From assembly GCA_964030785.1 (NCBI GenBank), contig OZ034977.1, positions 32,900,152 to 32,964,151 on the forward strand: a stretch of DNA of 64,000 bases, read 5' to 3'. The position numbers and the translations under genes were made by a program. This DNA is from Siderastrea siderea (lineage: Eukaryota > Cnidaria > Anthozoa > Scleractinia > Rhizangiidae). The notes under the pieces are model-generated. The model was not told the origin of the DNA, made no database searches, and saw nothing but the letters and a program-made list of their open reading frames with translations. Below, piece after piece: positions 33,127-40,839 of the stretch. Numbering within the stretch: the stretch's first letter is position 1; the number at the start of each line of letters is the position of its first letter.

Positions 33127-33757
33127 TTAGTCACTGTCGTAATCCAATCGACGTCGTAACTTTTTGCCACGAGCCCAATCTTCCCAACCGGGTAAGGGTT
33201 TCAATCGTTCCACTTCTCGGGCGGGTGCTTTACCTTTGCCTTTAGCACTCTCGGCTATTTGTTTTTCCAGGGTCTTGCGACGTTCTCGAATGGCTTCTAA
33301 ACGACGACTTATATCGTCTCCTCGACTGGTGGATGGGCTCCCTTTCTTGACAATCTTACTGGTGGTTTTGCCTTTCGGGGTCACTGGTGTAATGGAGGGT
33401 TTGGGGGGTGGACGGGCTGCCTTTTATCATGCGCTTCAACCATTGTTCCACGGGTCCCGTCACCAAATCCCCGGCCTCTTCCTCGCCTTCTTCGCCTGGC
33501 GGGCCACCCGGTGCACCGACACCAACCCCTCCGGGAAATTGACGGATGCGTTTGGTTAACTTGGTTAATTCTTGACTCATCGGTTTGGTTTGAGCATTGA
33601 CCAGGGCTGGGGGCAATTGGGGGTTGGCTAACAAGACATGTTTTTTGGCGGCTAACGTAGCGGCTTTGTTCAACAAGGCATTTTCGGTGAGTTCTCCTTT
33701 GTAATATTGAATGAGTTGCTCCAAGTCCTTGTGGGGAATCATGTAGACCTCGTCCAT
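33127..33757 (-). pseudogene. Conserved Polinton protein of unknown function, probable frame jump
   Basis: From ATG 33757 an open frame of 133 codons (to 33356) begins MDEVYMIPHKDLEQLIQYYK and includes KPMSQELTKLTKRIRQFPGG and a Gly/Pro/Glu-rich linker. I recognise this as a family recurring in cnidarian Polintons, function unknown. Downstream, frame +1 continues without any ATG (33127-33384 and the codons just before it) as a charged, helical, Lys/Arg-rich segment ending RRLDYDSD. The two frames meet at a run of six C on the coding strand near 33406-33411. I infer that one protein was split by a one-base indel in this homopolymer, which may also be an assembly error. Confidence 0.5.
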
Positions 33758-33963
33758 GGTGGTTGACTACAGTCGGGGCAAAGTTCCCCGTCTTCCAATG
33801 CACGACAGCTCTCACAAAGACGGGACTTTAAGATATGCATGTACTCTCGATACAACAGGTGATATTTATGCTTCCAATAAGAACATGCGTCTTTCCACTT
33901 GTCTGTTTCTCGATTGGCGTCTTGTAACATCCACGTGGGAAGTGTTAACGAATACATTGACAT
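33739..33963 (-). CDS. 74-residue Cys-pair protein
   Basis: From the ATG at 33963 the protein begins MSMYSLTLPTWMLQDANRE, has a helical aromatic segment and ends with two CxxC pairs (CESCRALEDGELCPDC), suggesting a small zinc ribbon. It overlaps the ends of both neighbouring genes (start of the 33757 gene and end of the 34261 gene) by under 20 bases. This compact, overlapping arrangement is typical of viral cassettes. No family name recognised. Confidence 0.5.
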   Translation of the reverse strand: MSMYSLTLPTWMLQDANRETDKWKDACSYWKHKYHLLYREYMHILKSRLCESCRALEDGELCPDCSQPPWTRST

Positions 33964-34261
33964 AAGACGTGATGAAGCCCTTGGAACAACCCTCGTCCTT
34001 TTTGTTGGACCAACCACGCACGACGTTTTTTCACGGAGTGTCGACGACGTCCCAAGTCACGTAGCACCTTTTTATAGGGTTGAAGTTTCGTCAGGATGGC
34101 TGAGTCGCAGGAATCTTGTTTTTTAAGAAGTTCAAGACCAGTTCACTCACAGCATTGATTTGATCGGCATTGGCATGTTGTAACAAGTCTTGACGTTTGA
34201 AACGATTGGCTTCTTGTAACATGGACCGTAAAAACGGTAATTGACGTCGAAGACGTTGCAT
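33945..34261 (-). pseudogene. Conserved small Polinton protein, frameshifted
   Basis: The frame from ATG 34261 encodes MQRLRRQLPFLRSMLQEANR and then ASDQINA-like and LVLNFLKNKIP segments, a pattern I know from a small protein common in cnidarian Polintons. It stops at TGA 34091-34093. Immediately before that stop another frame opens and carries the rest of the family pattern (LTKLQPYKKVLRDLGRRR, then a basic stretch and QQKGRG) to a stop at 33945-33947. A one-base indel near 34095-34107 therefore seems to have broken a gene of about 105 codons. Function unknown. Confidence 0.5.
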
Positions 34262-34263
34262 CT

Positions 34264-34440
34264 TTACCGACGATGGCGACGACGATACCGTTGGTTGGCT
34301 TTTTGGATCGTGCGTTTTATACGTTTATCCGTTTCCAATGCTACGGCTTTCCCCAATCCCGCCATGGCGGGGACCAATAGATTTAAAAACCCCCCTTGTT
34401 GACGACGTCGTCGTCGTGGTCTTCTCCTCAAGGATACCAT
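34264..34440 (-). CDS. 58-residue basic peptide with QQGGF motif (pX-like)
   Basis: The protein opens MVSLRRRPRRRRRQQGGFLN, continues with a short hydrophobic segment (LLVPAMAGLGKAVAL) and ends with a basic tail. The layout of an Arg cluster, a GG motif and a hydrophobic stretch resembles adenovirus-type pX/mu core peptides and recurs at 34428-34601 and 39547-39735. Its ATG overlaps the stop region of the upstream small gene, and its stop lies 3 bp before the ATG of the next one. A virion core role is inference. Confidence 0.55.
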   Translation of the reverse strand: MVSLRRRPRRRRRQQGGFLNLLVPAMAGLGKAVALETDKRIKRTIQKANQRYRRRHRR

Positions 34441-34601
34441 GAGTGCGACAATACACGTTGAAGGGCTTTGTTTTGTTTGATGAGATCCCGCGTCTCTTTA
34501 TAGCCTTGACGGGTATTGCGTTTCAGATCTTGCCACCAACCCCCACCTTGTTGTCGTTTTCTTCTTCTTTTTCTTCGTCGTCGTCTTCGTTGGACGGCCA
34601 T
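34428..34601 (-). CDS. 57-residue basic peptide with QQGGGWW motif
   Basis: The ATG at 34601 opens MAVQRRRRRRKRRRKRQQGG, followed by GWW and a helical segment ending in a stop at 34428-34430. A TATA-like ATAAAAAGCC lies about 35 bp upstream (34634-34641). It overlaps the 3' end of the membrane-protein gene upstream and the start of the next small gene. It is related in design to the other pX-like peptides of the element. Confidence 0.5.
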   Translation of the reverse strand: MAVQRRRRRRKRRRKRQQGGGWWQDLKRNTRQGYKETRDLIKQNKALQRVLSHSWYP

Positions 34602-35215
34602 GGTTCTAAGAGTGTGGGGCTGGGAGGGAGCGGCTTTTTATCTGTCCAATAGCCTTTGGGTCTCAAGGGACGAGGACATCCGTCCACATAGCATGGCGCT
34701 TCCACGGGTTGGTACACAAAATGACGGTGGTAATCTTGCACACATCGTTTGGGTAACGGAGGGGTGAAATCCACAATGGTATCATCCAAGGTTTGCATCT
34801 TGATTAAAAATCCTTCCAGATCCTCCAAGGGAACACCACGCACATAGGTTTTCAATTCGGTCAAGGCTTTAGCATACGTGGTAAACGCAAACCGACTCAT
34901 GGTCACTTTAAATCGGTATTGTTTAAAATCATTCCATCCTTTGACCACCGTCCCTACCGCCGCCAAACACGCCACCAACGTACTGTTGTTCAAAAGGGGT
35001 CCAGCAATCATACCCACGGCCATCAGGAGTAACGCCATGCCATTGAACAAGGCATTGATACACTTGAAATGATTCAACATTTTTCGATAACACCACCACT
35101 GTTGGTGGTAAAAGGCATACAAGAAATCCATGCGTTGTAACAATTCCGGTGGGAATTGAATGCCATGATGTTTTGATCCATTCAATAAAGACACGACCGT
35201 TTTTGGAGTCATCAC
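34523..35215 (-). CDS. 230-residue membrane protein, conserved in Polintons
   Basis: The protein has two hydrophobic segments (about 54-73, LFNGMALLLMAVGMIAG, and 78-92) followed by a conserved cytosolic-type region (FKVTMSRFAFTTYAKALTEL; KMQTLDDTIVDFTPPLP) and a proline/acidic tail. I recognise the central pattern from cnidarian Polinton proteins of unknown function; the overall plan, paired helices then a helical domain, recalls SLATT-type membrane proteins, which is a guess. Its ATG overlaps the stop of the upstream Gly-rich gene by four bases. The frame is intact. Confidence 0.65.
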   Translation of the reverse strand: MMTPKTVVSLLNGSKHHGIQFPPELLQRMDFLYAFYHQQWWCYRKMLNHFKCINALFNGMALLLMAVGMIAGPLLNNSTLVACLAAVGTVVKGWNDFKQYRFKVTMSRFAFTTYAKALTELKTYVRGVPLEDLEGFLIKMQTLDDTIVDFTPPLPKRCVQDYHRHFVYQPVEAPCYVDGCPRPLRPKGYWTDKKPLPPSPTLLEPWPSNEDDDEEKEEENDNKVGVGGKI

Positions 35216-36012
35216 GGCGAAACCCGGGACGAAGAGGTTTGCACGCTCGGTGCTCCTCCCTGTTTATAACTGATCACAATGCTATTGGTCATGGTGACAG
35301 TGGAAATGTCACGTCCTTGTGCCAATTGTTCTTGATCTTGTAACATCATCCGTAAACGTCGTTGTAAATCCGCTTGACGCAAGGTGCGAGGCTGTCTGCC
35401 AGAACTCCCAGAAGTCCAAGATCCTCGTGGGGTGGCTGGATTGGAGCCAGGTGTCAATGGCGAAGTGGGGGTTCCTCGTCGTCGTCGTCCTCGTATTCGT
35501 CTCGGTCGTCGTCCACGACGACCACCACCACCACCACCACCGCCGCCGCCGCCGCCACCACCACCAGCACCACCAGCACCACCAGCACCGGCACCACCAG
35601 CACCACCAGCACCGGCACCACCACCACCACCACCACCAGCACCACCAGCACCACCACCACGTCCACCACCACGTCCACCACCACGTCCACCACCACGTCC
35701 ACCTCTTACGCTAATCCTTGGACCACGACGCCCCCCACCACCATCACCATCACCCCCGGCACCCGCTGCTGTTCGAGCACCCGCCGCCAAGGGTACGCTA
35801 ATATGACTCGCAGGGGTTCGAGCACCAGAAGACTCCGGGGTGGTGTGGGGGCTATGGAATGAGGGTGAATGTGATGCCTGACTTCCTACCCCTGCGGGGA
35901 AAGAGGCCTGTAAAGGGGGCGCACCATCCACATCAGGCCAACCTGAGATTGTACTGGGGGAGGGAAGATTACTCAAAAACTCATGGAGGGCATCGGGCCG
36001 CATTTCCTCCAT
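35212..36012 (-). CDS. 266-residue Gly/Arg-rich protein
   Basis: The N-terminus (MEEMRPDALHEFLSNLPSPS) is followed by a Ser/Pro linker. A very long Gly/Ala/Arg tract comes next (GGRGGG repeats, encoded by a GGT/GGC trinucleotide array at about 35520-35705). The conserved C-terminus contains LQRRLRMMLQDQEQLAQG and TNSIVISYKQGG. The C-terminal motif recurs in related Polinton proteins. The repeat array is prone to length change, so the exact length is unreliable. An RNA- or DNA-binding or minor virion role is possible. Strong-looking open frames on the plus strand here are shadows of the repeat. Confidence 0.6.
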   Translation of the reverse strand: MEEMRPDALHEFLSNLPSPSTISGWPDVDGAPPLQASFPAGVGSQASHSPSFHSPHTTPESSGARTPASHISVPLAAGARTAAGAGGDGDGGGGRRGPRISVRGGRGGGRGGGRGGGRGGGAGGAGGGGGGGAGAGGAGGAGAGGAGGAGGGGGGGGGGGGGGGRRGRRPRRIRGRRRRGTPTSPLTPGSNPATPRGSWTSGSSGRQPRTLRQADLQRRLRMMLQDQEQLAQGRDISTVTMTNSIVISYKQGGAPSVQTSSSRVSP

Positions 36013-36029
36013 GCGACGTCGAGAAGGCC

Positions 36030-36155
36030 TTAGTCTCCCGTCAAAAACAAATCTTGGAAGGCCCCTGGGGACATTTGATTGGTTGTGGTCGCCCCGACCC
36101 CGGCGGGGGCCACCGTGTCGTACGCTTGCGGAGGTTGACGGTCATCATCGGCCAT
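36030..36155 (-). CDS. 41-residue small ORF downstream of a TATA box
   Basis: The ATG at 36155 lies about 40 bp after a TATA box (36194-36201) and opens MADDDRQPPQAYDTVAPAGV. The ORF ends at TAA 36030-36032, 18 bp before the ATG of the Gly-rich gene but in another frame. It may be a real small protein or the first part of the Gly-rich gene displaced by an indel. Confidence 0.35.
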   Translation of the reverse strand: MADDDRQPPQAYDTVAPAGVGATTTNQMSPGAFQDLFLTGD

Positions 36156-36193
36156 GCTCGCTCTCTTTTTCCTGTTCAAAAAGGGTGTCGTCC

Positions 36194-36201
36194 CTTTATA
36201 G
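36194..36201 (-). promoter_or_regulatory. TATA box upstream of 36155
   Basis: CCTATAAAGGGA on the minus strand, located in the 3' end of the packaging ATPase gene. Confidence 0.5.
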
Positions 36202-36848
36202 GCGTTTTTGATAGGTGCAGGTCCATCCTTCGTCTTTTAACAGGTGACTCAACAAACGTTGTTGATCGGAGGAGGCGGGGTGTAAATCCAACACCAAATA
36301 GCCATATGGTCGTGTGGTGGTCTGATGAAACGTCTCCAACGTGTCTTTCCAGGTGGTAGGAAACGATTGCAGCAACACGTTGCGTACCCCTAATTGATCT
36401 CGGGGGTTCTTGAACGCTACAATGTAATGGGCATTGCGGGATATACTTTTGGCATATCGACCCACGGGAAACATGTCTTGGCACAAGTACAGGACCGTCA
36501 CCCCTTGATGATGCGAATGTTTGGTGAATAAATCCAACACGCGTTTATCGTGACTCCCTTCGTCCATTAAATCATCCAAGACGAGGACCCCATGTCCTTG
36601 AGGAAACCATTGCACCAAGGCGTCATGATCGGGAATCCCTTCGTGAAACACCACCCCTTGATCTTGCATGCTTCGAAATCGATCTTGTCATGCACCATAA
36701 CAATAATGCATTTGGGTCGGTGGGGTTTCAACAAGTCTGGGTTCTCTAACAAGAGTTTTTCCGTAAACACGGTTTTGCCACATCCCGAAGGACCCACTAC
36801 CAAAATACTGGATGGGGTATGAAAACGAAACGGTTTCCCCGTTTGCAT
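36196..36848 (-). pseudogene. Genome-packaging ATPase (A32/FtsK-HerA type), frameshift plus nonsense
   Basis: This is the motor that should load the DNA genome into capsids. From the ATG at 36848 the frame shows the Walker A loop VVGPSGCGKT. Walker B (GVLVLDDLMDEG) lies in a different frame that runs from about 36725 to 36196. The frame change falls near a run of four C at 36722-36730. In the second frame a TGA occurs at 36688-36690, at a place where related proteins carry tryptophan. Both lesions together make the gene non-functional if the assembly is right. A TATA box (36883-36890) precedes it and overlaps the tRNA-like gene's downstream flank. Confidence 0.85.
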
Positions 36849-36891
36849 GATGAGGACTAATACCCATGAAAAAAAAAGGCACCTTTTTATT

Positions 36892-36977
36892 GGAGTCGGT
36901 GGGACTCGAACCCACGCACGACCCTCCAATACCTATTTTTCGGGGATCCAAGGCTCTACCGACTGAGCTACGACTCC
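36892..36977 (-). tRNA. tRNA-like gene inside the Polinton, anticodon unresolved
   Basis: The 86-nt minus-strand sequence has a perfect 7-bp acceptor stem (GGAGTCG/CGACTCC), a canonical D-arm (GCTC AGTCGGTA GAGC) and a canonical T-arm (GTGGG TTCGAGT CCCAC). The middle part is 14 nt longer than in a standard tRNA and does not form a clear 5-bp anticodon stem, so it contains an intron, a variant variable arm, or damage. It sits between the ATPase and the protease genes with an AATAAA for the latter at 37003-37008. This is the only tRNA-like gene within the element; it is unlike the host SINE heads elsewhere in the window. Confidence 0.65.
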
Positions 36978-37007
36978 GACACAATATGTTTTTCCAACAT
37001 GTTTTAT

Positions 37008-37616
37008 TTAACAATTGCATTGATGATACGGGTGACAAAAGATTTGATACCATCTCTCTTCTTGGCCTACAATTAATTGTTGAAGGCGTTGACCGGCTTG
37101 ATGGTCATTGCTTACATAATCATGATCACAAAACTCATTTAAAAACTCTTGCAACGTCCGTCCACGGGCTTTGGCTTTCAAGTACAACAAGGCGTAATCG
37201 CCACAACTCTTGCTTGAGATGGCTTGTAGGGACTTGCCATTGGTCACCACATACTTCCAATGTTTCACGATCCAATCTCGTAACGGGGTGGCTTGCACAT
37301 ACGTGTCCATGGGCAAGGCATAACTGTCGAGGACTTCACAGACGTTTCCATCAGTCCAGACCGCTAACCAATGTTGTCCGGGTTGATCGTGCGGGTCCGT
37401 ATTCACAATGTACCCTTGAGAAGTGGTCTTGACAGGACTCTTGGGTAAACGATCACAGGCCACCGTCCCGTAAAAGACAGGTTTCAATTGCGGGTCGTCT
37501 CGGGCTAAATAATCCAATTGCACATTTTTCAAGCCACGTGTTCCATCAGTGCTGGTAAATGTTATACAACACGGCTCCGTTCTTGTCAATCTCCAACAAG
37601 TTCTCAAATTCACCAT
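37008..37616 (-). CDS. Adenain-type cysteine protease
   Basis: This is the virion maturation protease expected to cleave capsid and core precursors. Key motifs are GYIVNTDPHDQPGQHWLAVW with the catalytic His, EVLDSY with the acidic residue, SLQA with the oxyanion Gln and KSCGDYALLY with the catalytic Cys. Relatives begin shortly before the FYGTVACDRLP segment, which lies just past the MCP stop. The frame has no ATG there: the nearest in-frame Met is at 37616, inside the 3' end of MCP. An out-of-frame ATG overlaps the MCP stop, so either translation starts inside MCP or a small indel moved the start. AATAAA overlaps the stop. Confidence 0.85.
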   Translation of the reverse strand: MVNLRTCWRLTRTEPCCITFTSTDGTRGLKNVQLDYLARDDPQLKPVFYGTVACDRLPKSPVKTTSQGYIVNTDPHDQPGQHWLAVWTDGNVCEVLDSYALPMDTYVQATPLRDWIVKHWKYVVTNGKSLQAISSKSCGDYALLYLKAKARGRTLQEFLNEFCDHDYVSNDHQAGQRLQQLIVGQEERWYQIFCHPYHQCNC

Positions 37617-38946
37617 ACACGAGTACAGTTCTATTGGTACCGGGTGCGGCTCCAAATTCCAAGACGAACTGTAAATCTCCAGTTTGCTTGGGCTTGAGGG
37701 TTTGACTGTCAGCACATCCATTGGCTACATTGTCAAACATGTACAAGGTACAATTTTTCCCTTGGCCCCAATCCAGCAGTTCTACCATATTGCCTTTCTT
37801 TTTACACCAAGCGCCACTGGCTTGCAGAAAACGGAAGTAGCCTAGATTATCTCGGGTGCCATTGTCGTTCACCAAGTGCAGGGTTTCATAAGGGTATTCT
37901 TCTCCTTTGACAATCTGTTTAATGGAGGTCAGACCAAATTTCTGGAAGCAGAAGGGATCTCGGGTCACATCTCCATTGAAGGCTCGGCTGTCCAACAACC
38001 CCACAATCAATCGGTCGGGTATTCTGTTTTGAAACAGGTTGGGGATATCAAAGCGGGTCAGGTTGCCTTGCATACTGAAGGTGCGGATTTCACTGCGGAC
38101 GGTCGGGTAGGCAGCGATTTTTCCTTCATTGTGTCTTTGGGAAGACAAACTCGTGTAGATGGCGTCATTCAAACGCAGTTGACATAGATGAAACCGTAGT
38201 TTCACATCCCCTTCTATCAATCGGCCTGCTAGACCCACTCCGTTCAAAAACAGGTTCGGGCCATTGAAATGAAATTTCATCTTGATTTCTATGCCAGGCA
38301 CCAACAATTTGCCGGTGTGAAACACTTCCAAGTGAGGGGTAAACACCAGACTGTGGGTGACGCCTCCAGCATACTTGGCCACTTCAGCTATCATGGCGTC
38401 CAAGGCCCCTTTGTGATTGGCAGGGAGATTGGTCCAGTCAACATGCAGTCCACCTTTGTTGGTGTTGTTGCCAGTCCATTGGGGTGGGAAATCCACTTGA
38501 TTGAACCATCCTTGGGGTCCCAATACGGTCTTGCCATCTTCTCGGTCATAATTCAGCAAGGTTTCTAGGTAAGCTTTGTAATGATAGGTGTCGGATTGAG
38601 GACTGATCAACGTGCCATTCAACTGCAAGTCAATTTGTTTGATGATGGAATGGGCCAAACTGTTGACGGGCCACAATTTCTCATTGCCCACCAAGTTCCC
38701 GTTATCATCCTTTTTCAAACTCAATTCCATGGTAAAGTAACTGCGTCCCAAATCCACAAAATCGTCCAACCCTGGCACAATGAATTCCATGGGATTGATA
38801 CCCGTGGTGGTGGGTTGAATGGTGACCATGCGATAGGCATTGATGCTAATGTCGGTGGGAGGCACCTTGAAAATCCGTAACGCGGGGTTCACGGTCCCTT
38901 CGGAACGCGCGTGAGCCGGTGCGGTTTGCGTACTCACGTCAGGCAT
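37546..38946 (-). CDS. Major capsid protein, double jelly-roll
   Basis: This 466-residue protein is the Polinton hexon-type capsid protein, the family often annotated 'F54H12.2-like' in animal genomes. Recognisable segments include PPTDISINAYRMVTIQPTTT, FTMELSLKKDDNG, IKQIDLQLNGTLISPQSDTY, YKAYLETLLNY and the C-terminal YGEFENLLEIDKNGAV. The length and order match the family and no stop interrupts it. The start ATG lies about 55 bp after a TATA box at 38998-39005 (CGCTATAAAAACCC). It is followed without gap by the protease. Trimers of this fold build icosahedral capsids, so virion formation was an ancestral ability of this element. Confidence 0.95.
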   Translation of the reverse strand: MPDVSTQTAPAHARSEGTVNPALRIFKVPPTDISINAYRMVTIQPTTTGINPMEFIVPGLDDFVDLGRSYFTMELSLKKDDNGNLVGNEKLWPVNSLAHSIIKQIDLQLNGTLISPQSDTYHYKAYLETLLNYDREDGKTVLGPQGWFNQVDFPPQWTGNNTNKGGLHVDWTNLPANHKGALDAMIAEVAKYAGGVTHSLVFTPHLEVFHTGKLLVPGIEIKMKFHFNGPNLFLNGVGLAGRLIEGDVKLRFHLCQLRLNDAIYTSLSSQRHNEGKIAAYPTVRSEIRTFSMQGNLTRFDIPNLFQNRIPDRLIVGLLDSRAFNGDVTRDPFCFQKFGLTSIKQIVKGEEYPYETLHLVNDNGTRDNLGYFRFLQASGAWCKKKGNMVELLDWGQGKNCTLYMFDNVANGCADSQTLKPKQTGDLQFVLEFGAAPGTNRTVLVYGEFENLLEIDKNGAVLYNIYQH

Positions 38947-38948
38947 GT

Positions 38949-39176
38949 TTAACGTCGTCGTCGTCGTCGAGTGGTGGTACCCCGTCGTCGTGAGGGGTTT
39001 TTATAGCGTCGTGCTAAGCGTTGTCTCAAATCAAACCCGGGTACTCTCATCACCTCGGGACTCAACCAGCCTCCACGTTGTCGTCGCATGAGTTTCCAAA
39101 AAGGAAACAGACCTCCCCATTGAGACAAACCTCGATCACTACGAATCCGTCGAGGTCGTGAATGCACGGGTTCCAT
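38949..39176 (-). CDS. 75-residue basic protein (core-like)
   Basis: From ATG 39176 the protein reads MEPVHSRPRRIRSDRGLSQW and ends in a run of Arg (RRRGTTTRRRRRR). It has GG-hydrophobic spacing (WGGLFPFWKL, QRGGW) like the other pX-like peptides. Its ATG overlaps the flank of the preceding stop by two bases and its stop lies just before MCP. A DNA-condensing or minor virion role is inference. Confidence 0.5.
   Translation of the reverse strand: MEPVHSRPRRIRSDRGLSQWGGLFPFWKLMRRQRGGWLSPEVMRVPGFDLRQRLARRYKNPSRRRGTTTRRRRRR
38998..39005 (-). promoter_or_regulatory. TATA box of the MCP gene
   Basis: GCTATAAAAACC on the minus strand, about 55 bp before the MCP ATG, within the coding sequence of the upstream basic protein. 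Confidence 0.6.
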
Positions 39177-39177
39177 T

Positions 39178-39438
39178 TTAGACTCCAAAAATATCACGAG
39201 CGCGTTTGACTTGTTTGGGAAACAAAGCACTGGCCACCCGCACGGCTTCTTTCACGTTCTTATGGCTCAAGGCTTTCTTGGCTTGTTTGGTGATTTCTTT
39301 TTTAATGACGTCCTCGGCTTTGCGTTTAACACCTCGTGTGAAACCCGTTTCCAATCCTCTCTTTATATTACTAGGTAGTTTTAAAGGATTCCGGCTGCTT
39401 TTAAGGCCTTGGAAACCCCCACGCAAGAGATCCGTCAT
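39178..39438 (-). CDS. 86-residue basic protein, conserved in Polintons
   Basis: From ATG 39438 it begins MTDLLRGGFQGLKSSRNPLK, followed by a Lys/Arg-rich helical region (RGVKRKAEDVIKKEITKQAKK) and ends at a TAA next to the following gene. GGF plus basic helices recalls minor capsid or membrane-lytic peptides of adenovirus-like viruses, but I cannot assign it. A TATA box (39537-39543) lies about 100 bp upstream. A short alternative frame between that TATA box and the ATG also looks codon-like (MRGGSLTRFH), so the N-terminus may be incomplete. Confidence 0.5.
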   Translation of the reverse strand: MTDLLRGGFQGLKSSRNPLKLPSNIKRGLETGFTRGVKRKAEDVIKKEITKQAKKALSHKNVKEAVRVASALFPKQVKRARDIFGV

Positions 39439-39546
39439 CAACCCTTTGATGAAATCGTGTCAAACTTCCCCCTCGCATGGTGTCTTCTTCTTCTTCACCA
39501 GGGATAAACTTTTGTCTGCGCTTCACGTGACACCCTTTTTATACCG

Positions 39547-39735
39547 TCATCGTCTTCTTTTTCGAAAAGCTGCTTCCAACCCTTTTTTGGCACCGTAACT
39601 CGCCGCACCACCCGCTGCGCCCAACGCCATGGCTTTCCCTCCAGCGATCAAGGCTGGAATGAGTGCGGTGAGTGGGAATAAACCCCCTCGTTGCCTTCTT
39701 CTTCGTCTCCTTCGACGCACTCTTGTCTTGGGCAT
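39547..39735 (-). CDS. 62-residue pX-like basic/hydrophobic peptide
   Basis: MPKTRVRRRRRRRRQRGG is followed by a hydrophobic helix (FPLTALIPALIAGGKAMALG), a Gly/Ala segment and a basic tail RKRRR. This is the clearest member of the element's pX/mu-type peptides: Arg cluster, GG, hydrophobic helix. Such peptides bind DNA in adenovirus-like cores or act on membranes. A TATA-like ATAAAAAGGG lies 40 bp upstream at 39775-39780. The frame is intact. Confidence 0.65.
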   Translation of the reverse strand: MPKTRVRRRRRRRRQRGGLFPLTALIPALIAGGKAMALGAAGGAASYGAKKGLEAAFRKRRR

Positions 39736-39776
39736 CTTTGTTGTGATTGGACACTCCCTTTTCCAAGACCCCCTTT

Positions 39777-40826
39777 TTATGTCTTTTTGAAGTGTAACGT
39801 GACAATGGTATGGCCGTCGCCAAACTTGACCAAGTCTCCTCCGGTACCAATCGTTTCGGCTACTTGAATGTGGATAATTTCCACCACCTCGTTACGAAGA
39901 GACATGTATTGAATGTGCAACGGTTCAAAATACAGGGTGCCACGTCCTTGCCGCTTGTACTGGATTTCACGTAACAAATCGGTCACGCGATTGCCCACAA
40001 TCGTACTGCCTGCCACGTCCGAGTACACGTGCAACGATCGCGTGGGTTCACCCACCACCGCACGAAACTCCACATTCAAGTTCGTGAAACGCCACCCACA
40101 ACTCATACTCAACTGTAAATAATCCGCCATAAACGAACGCACCGTCCAAAAGACCGGGTTGTGCTGATCGTTGTCCACATCGTTCTAATCGTCGTTAATC
40201 GGTTCGTTCATGTTGGGGATTTGATCCCCCATGAATTCTTGCTGTAAGTTCGGTCCCAAAATCAACCCACTGCTAATTTTACGTAACCATCCCATCTTGA
40301 GTGCTAACTTGGTGTAGATGTACAGGGCTGGCGTGTCAGTTTTGCAATGGCAGACATTCGTGTTGTCGATGAGCAGATCGTCGCCTTCCCAACGAAACTT
40401 GACGTACATGTGTTTGCCCTGATCGTTGACAAACCGACCTTCTTGAATCGCTGTTTCCTTGCGTCGTTGTTCCAAGTGAGCAATGGTGGCTTTCATGAAG
40501 CTCACGCCATCCACCACCCAATCCAAATCTTGGACGTCATTGATGAGGGTTTGCGCGCTGTCTTTTCGCCCGACCATTTCCCCGTCTTTTCCACCCGGTT
40601 TGGGAAAGTCTTGGTCCCAGGACTTCGACATGATGTAGCCACCTTTTTTGACCAACTCATACAAATTGACGCGCGCATCCGGTAAGGAAATGGCACTCAA
40701 GCCCACTTCCCATCCACCCCCCGTGAGCTGTAACGGTTGAGGTAAACGAATCTTGAAGGAATTGGCTTGGTTGTTGGGAAATTCATGTAAGTTGGCATGA
40801 CTGGGTAAAGTCACGTAGAACGACAT
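39777..40826 (-). pseudogene. Minor capsid (penton-like) protein 1, split by TAG
   Basis: From ATG 40826 (MSFYVTLPSHANLHEFPNNQ) the frame runs 213 codons to TAG at 40185-40187 and then continues without shift for 135 codons to 39777. The N-terminal strand pattern (N..FKIRLPQPLQLTGGGWEVG), the central IYTKLALKMGW and the C-terminal GGDLVKFGDGHTIVTLHFKK are shared with the paralogs at 40840-41840 and 46092-47144. This single-jelly-roll-type family is taken to form capsid vertices. The TAG lies between the two halves at a linker. A TATA-like TTTTAAAG lies at 40855-40864. Confidence 0.8.
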
Positions 40827-40839
40827 CTTGTCTTCTTCT

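Noticed and set aside
35374..35862. Long plus-strand frames of Thr, Pro or His repeats
   Set aside because: They are complements of the Gly-rich array in the minus-strand gene at 35212-36012 and have no conserved ends.
36567..36929. ATPase start at an upstream Met within the tRNA-like gene
   Set aside because: The first residues would be translated from the tRNA-like sequence and the TATA box. The Met at 36848 fits the family start.
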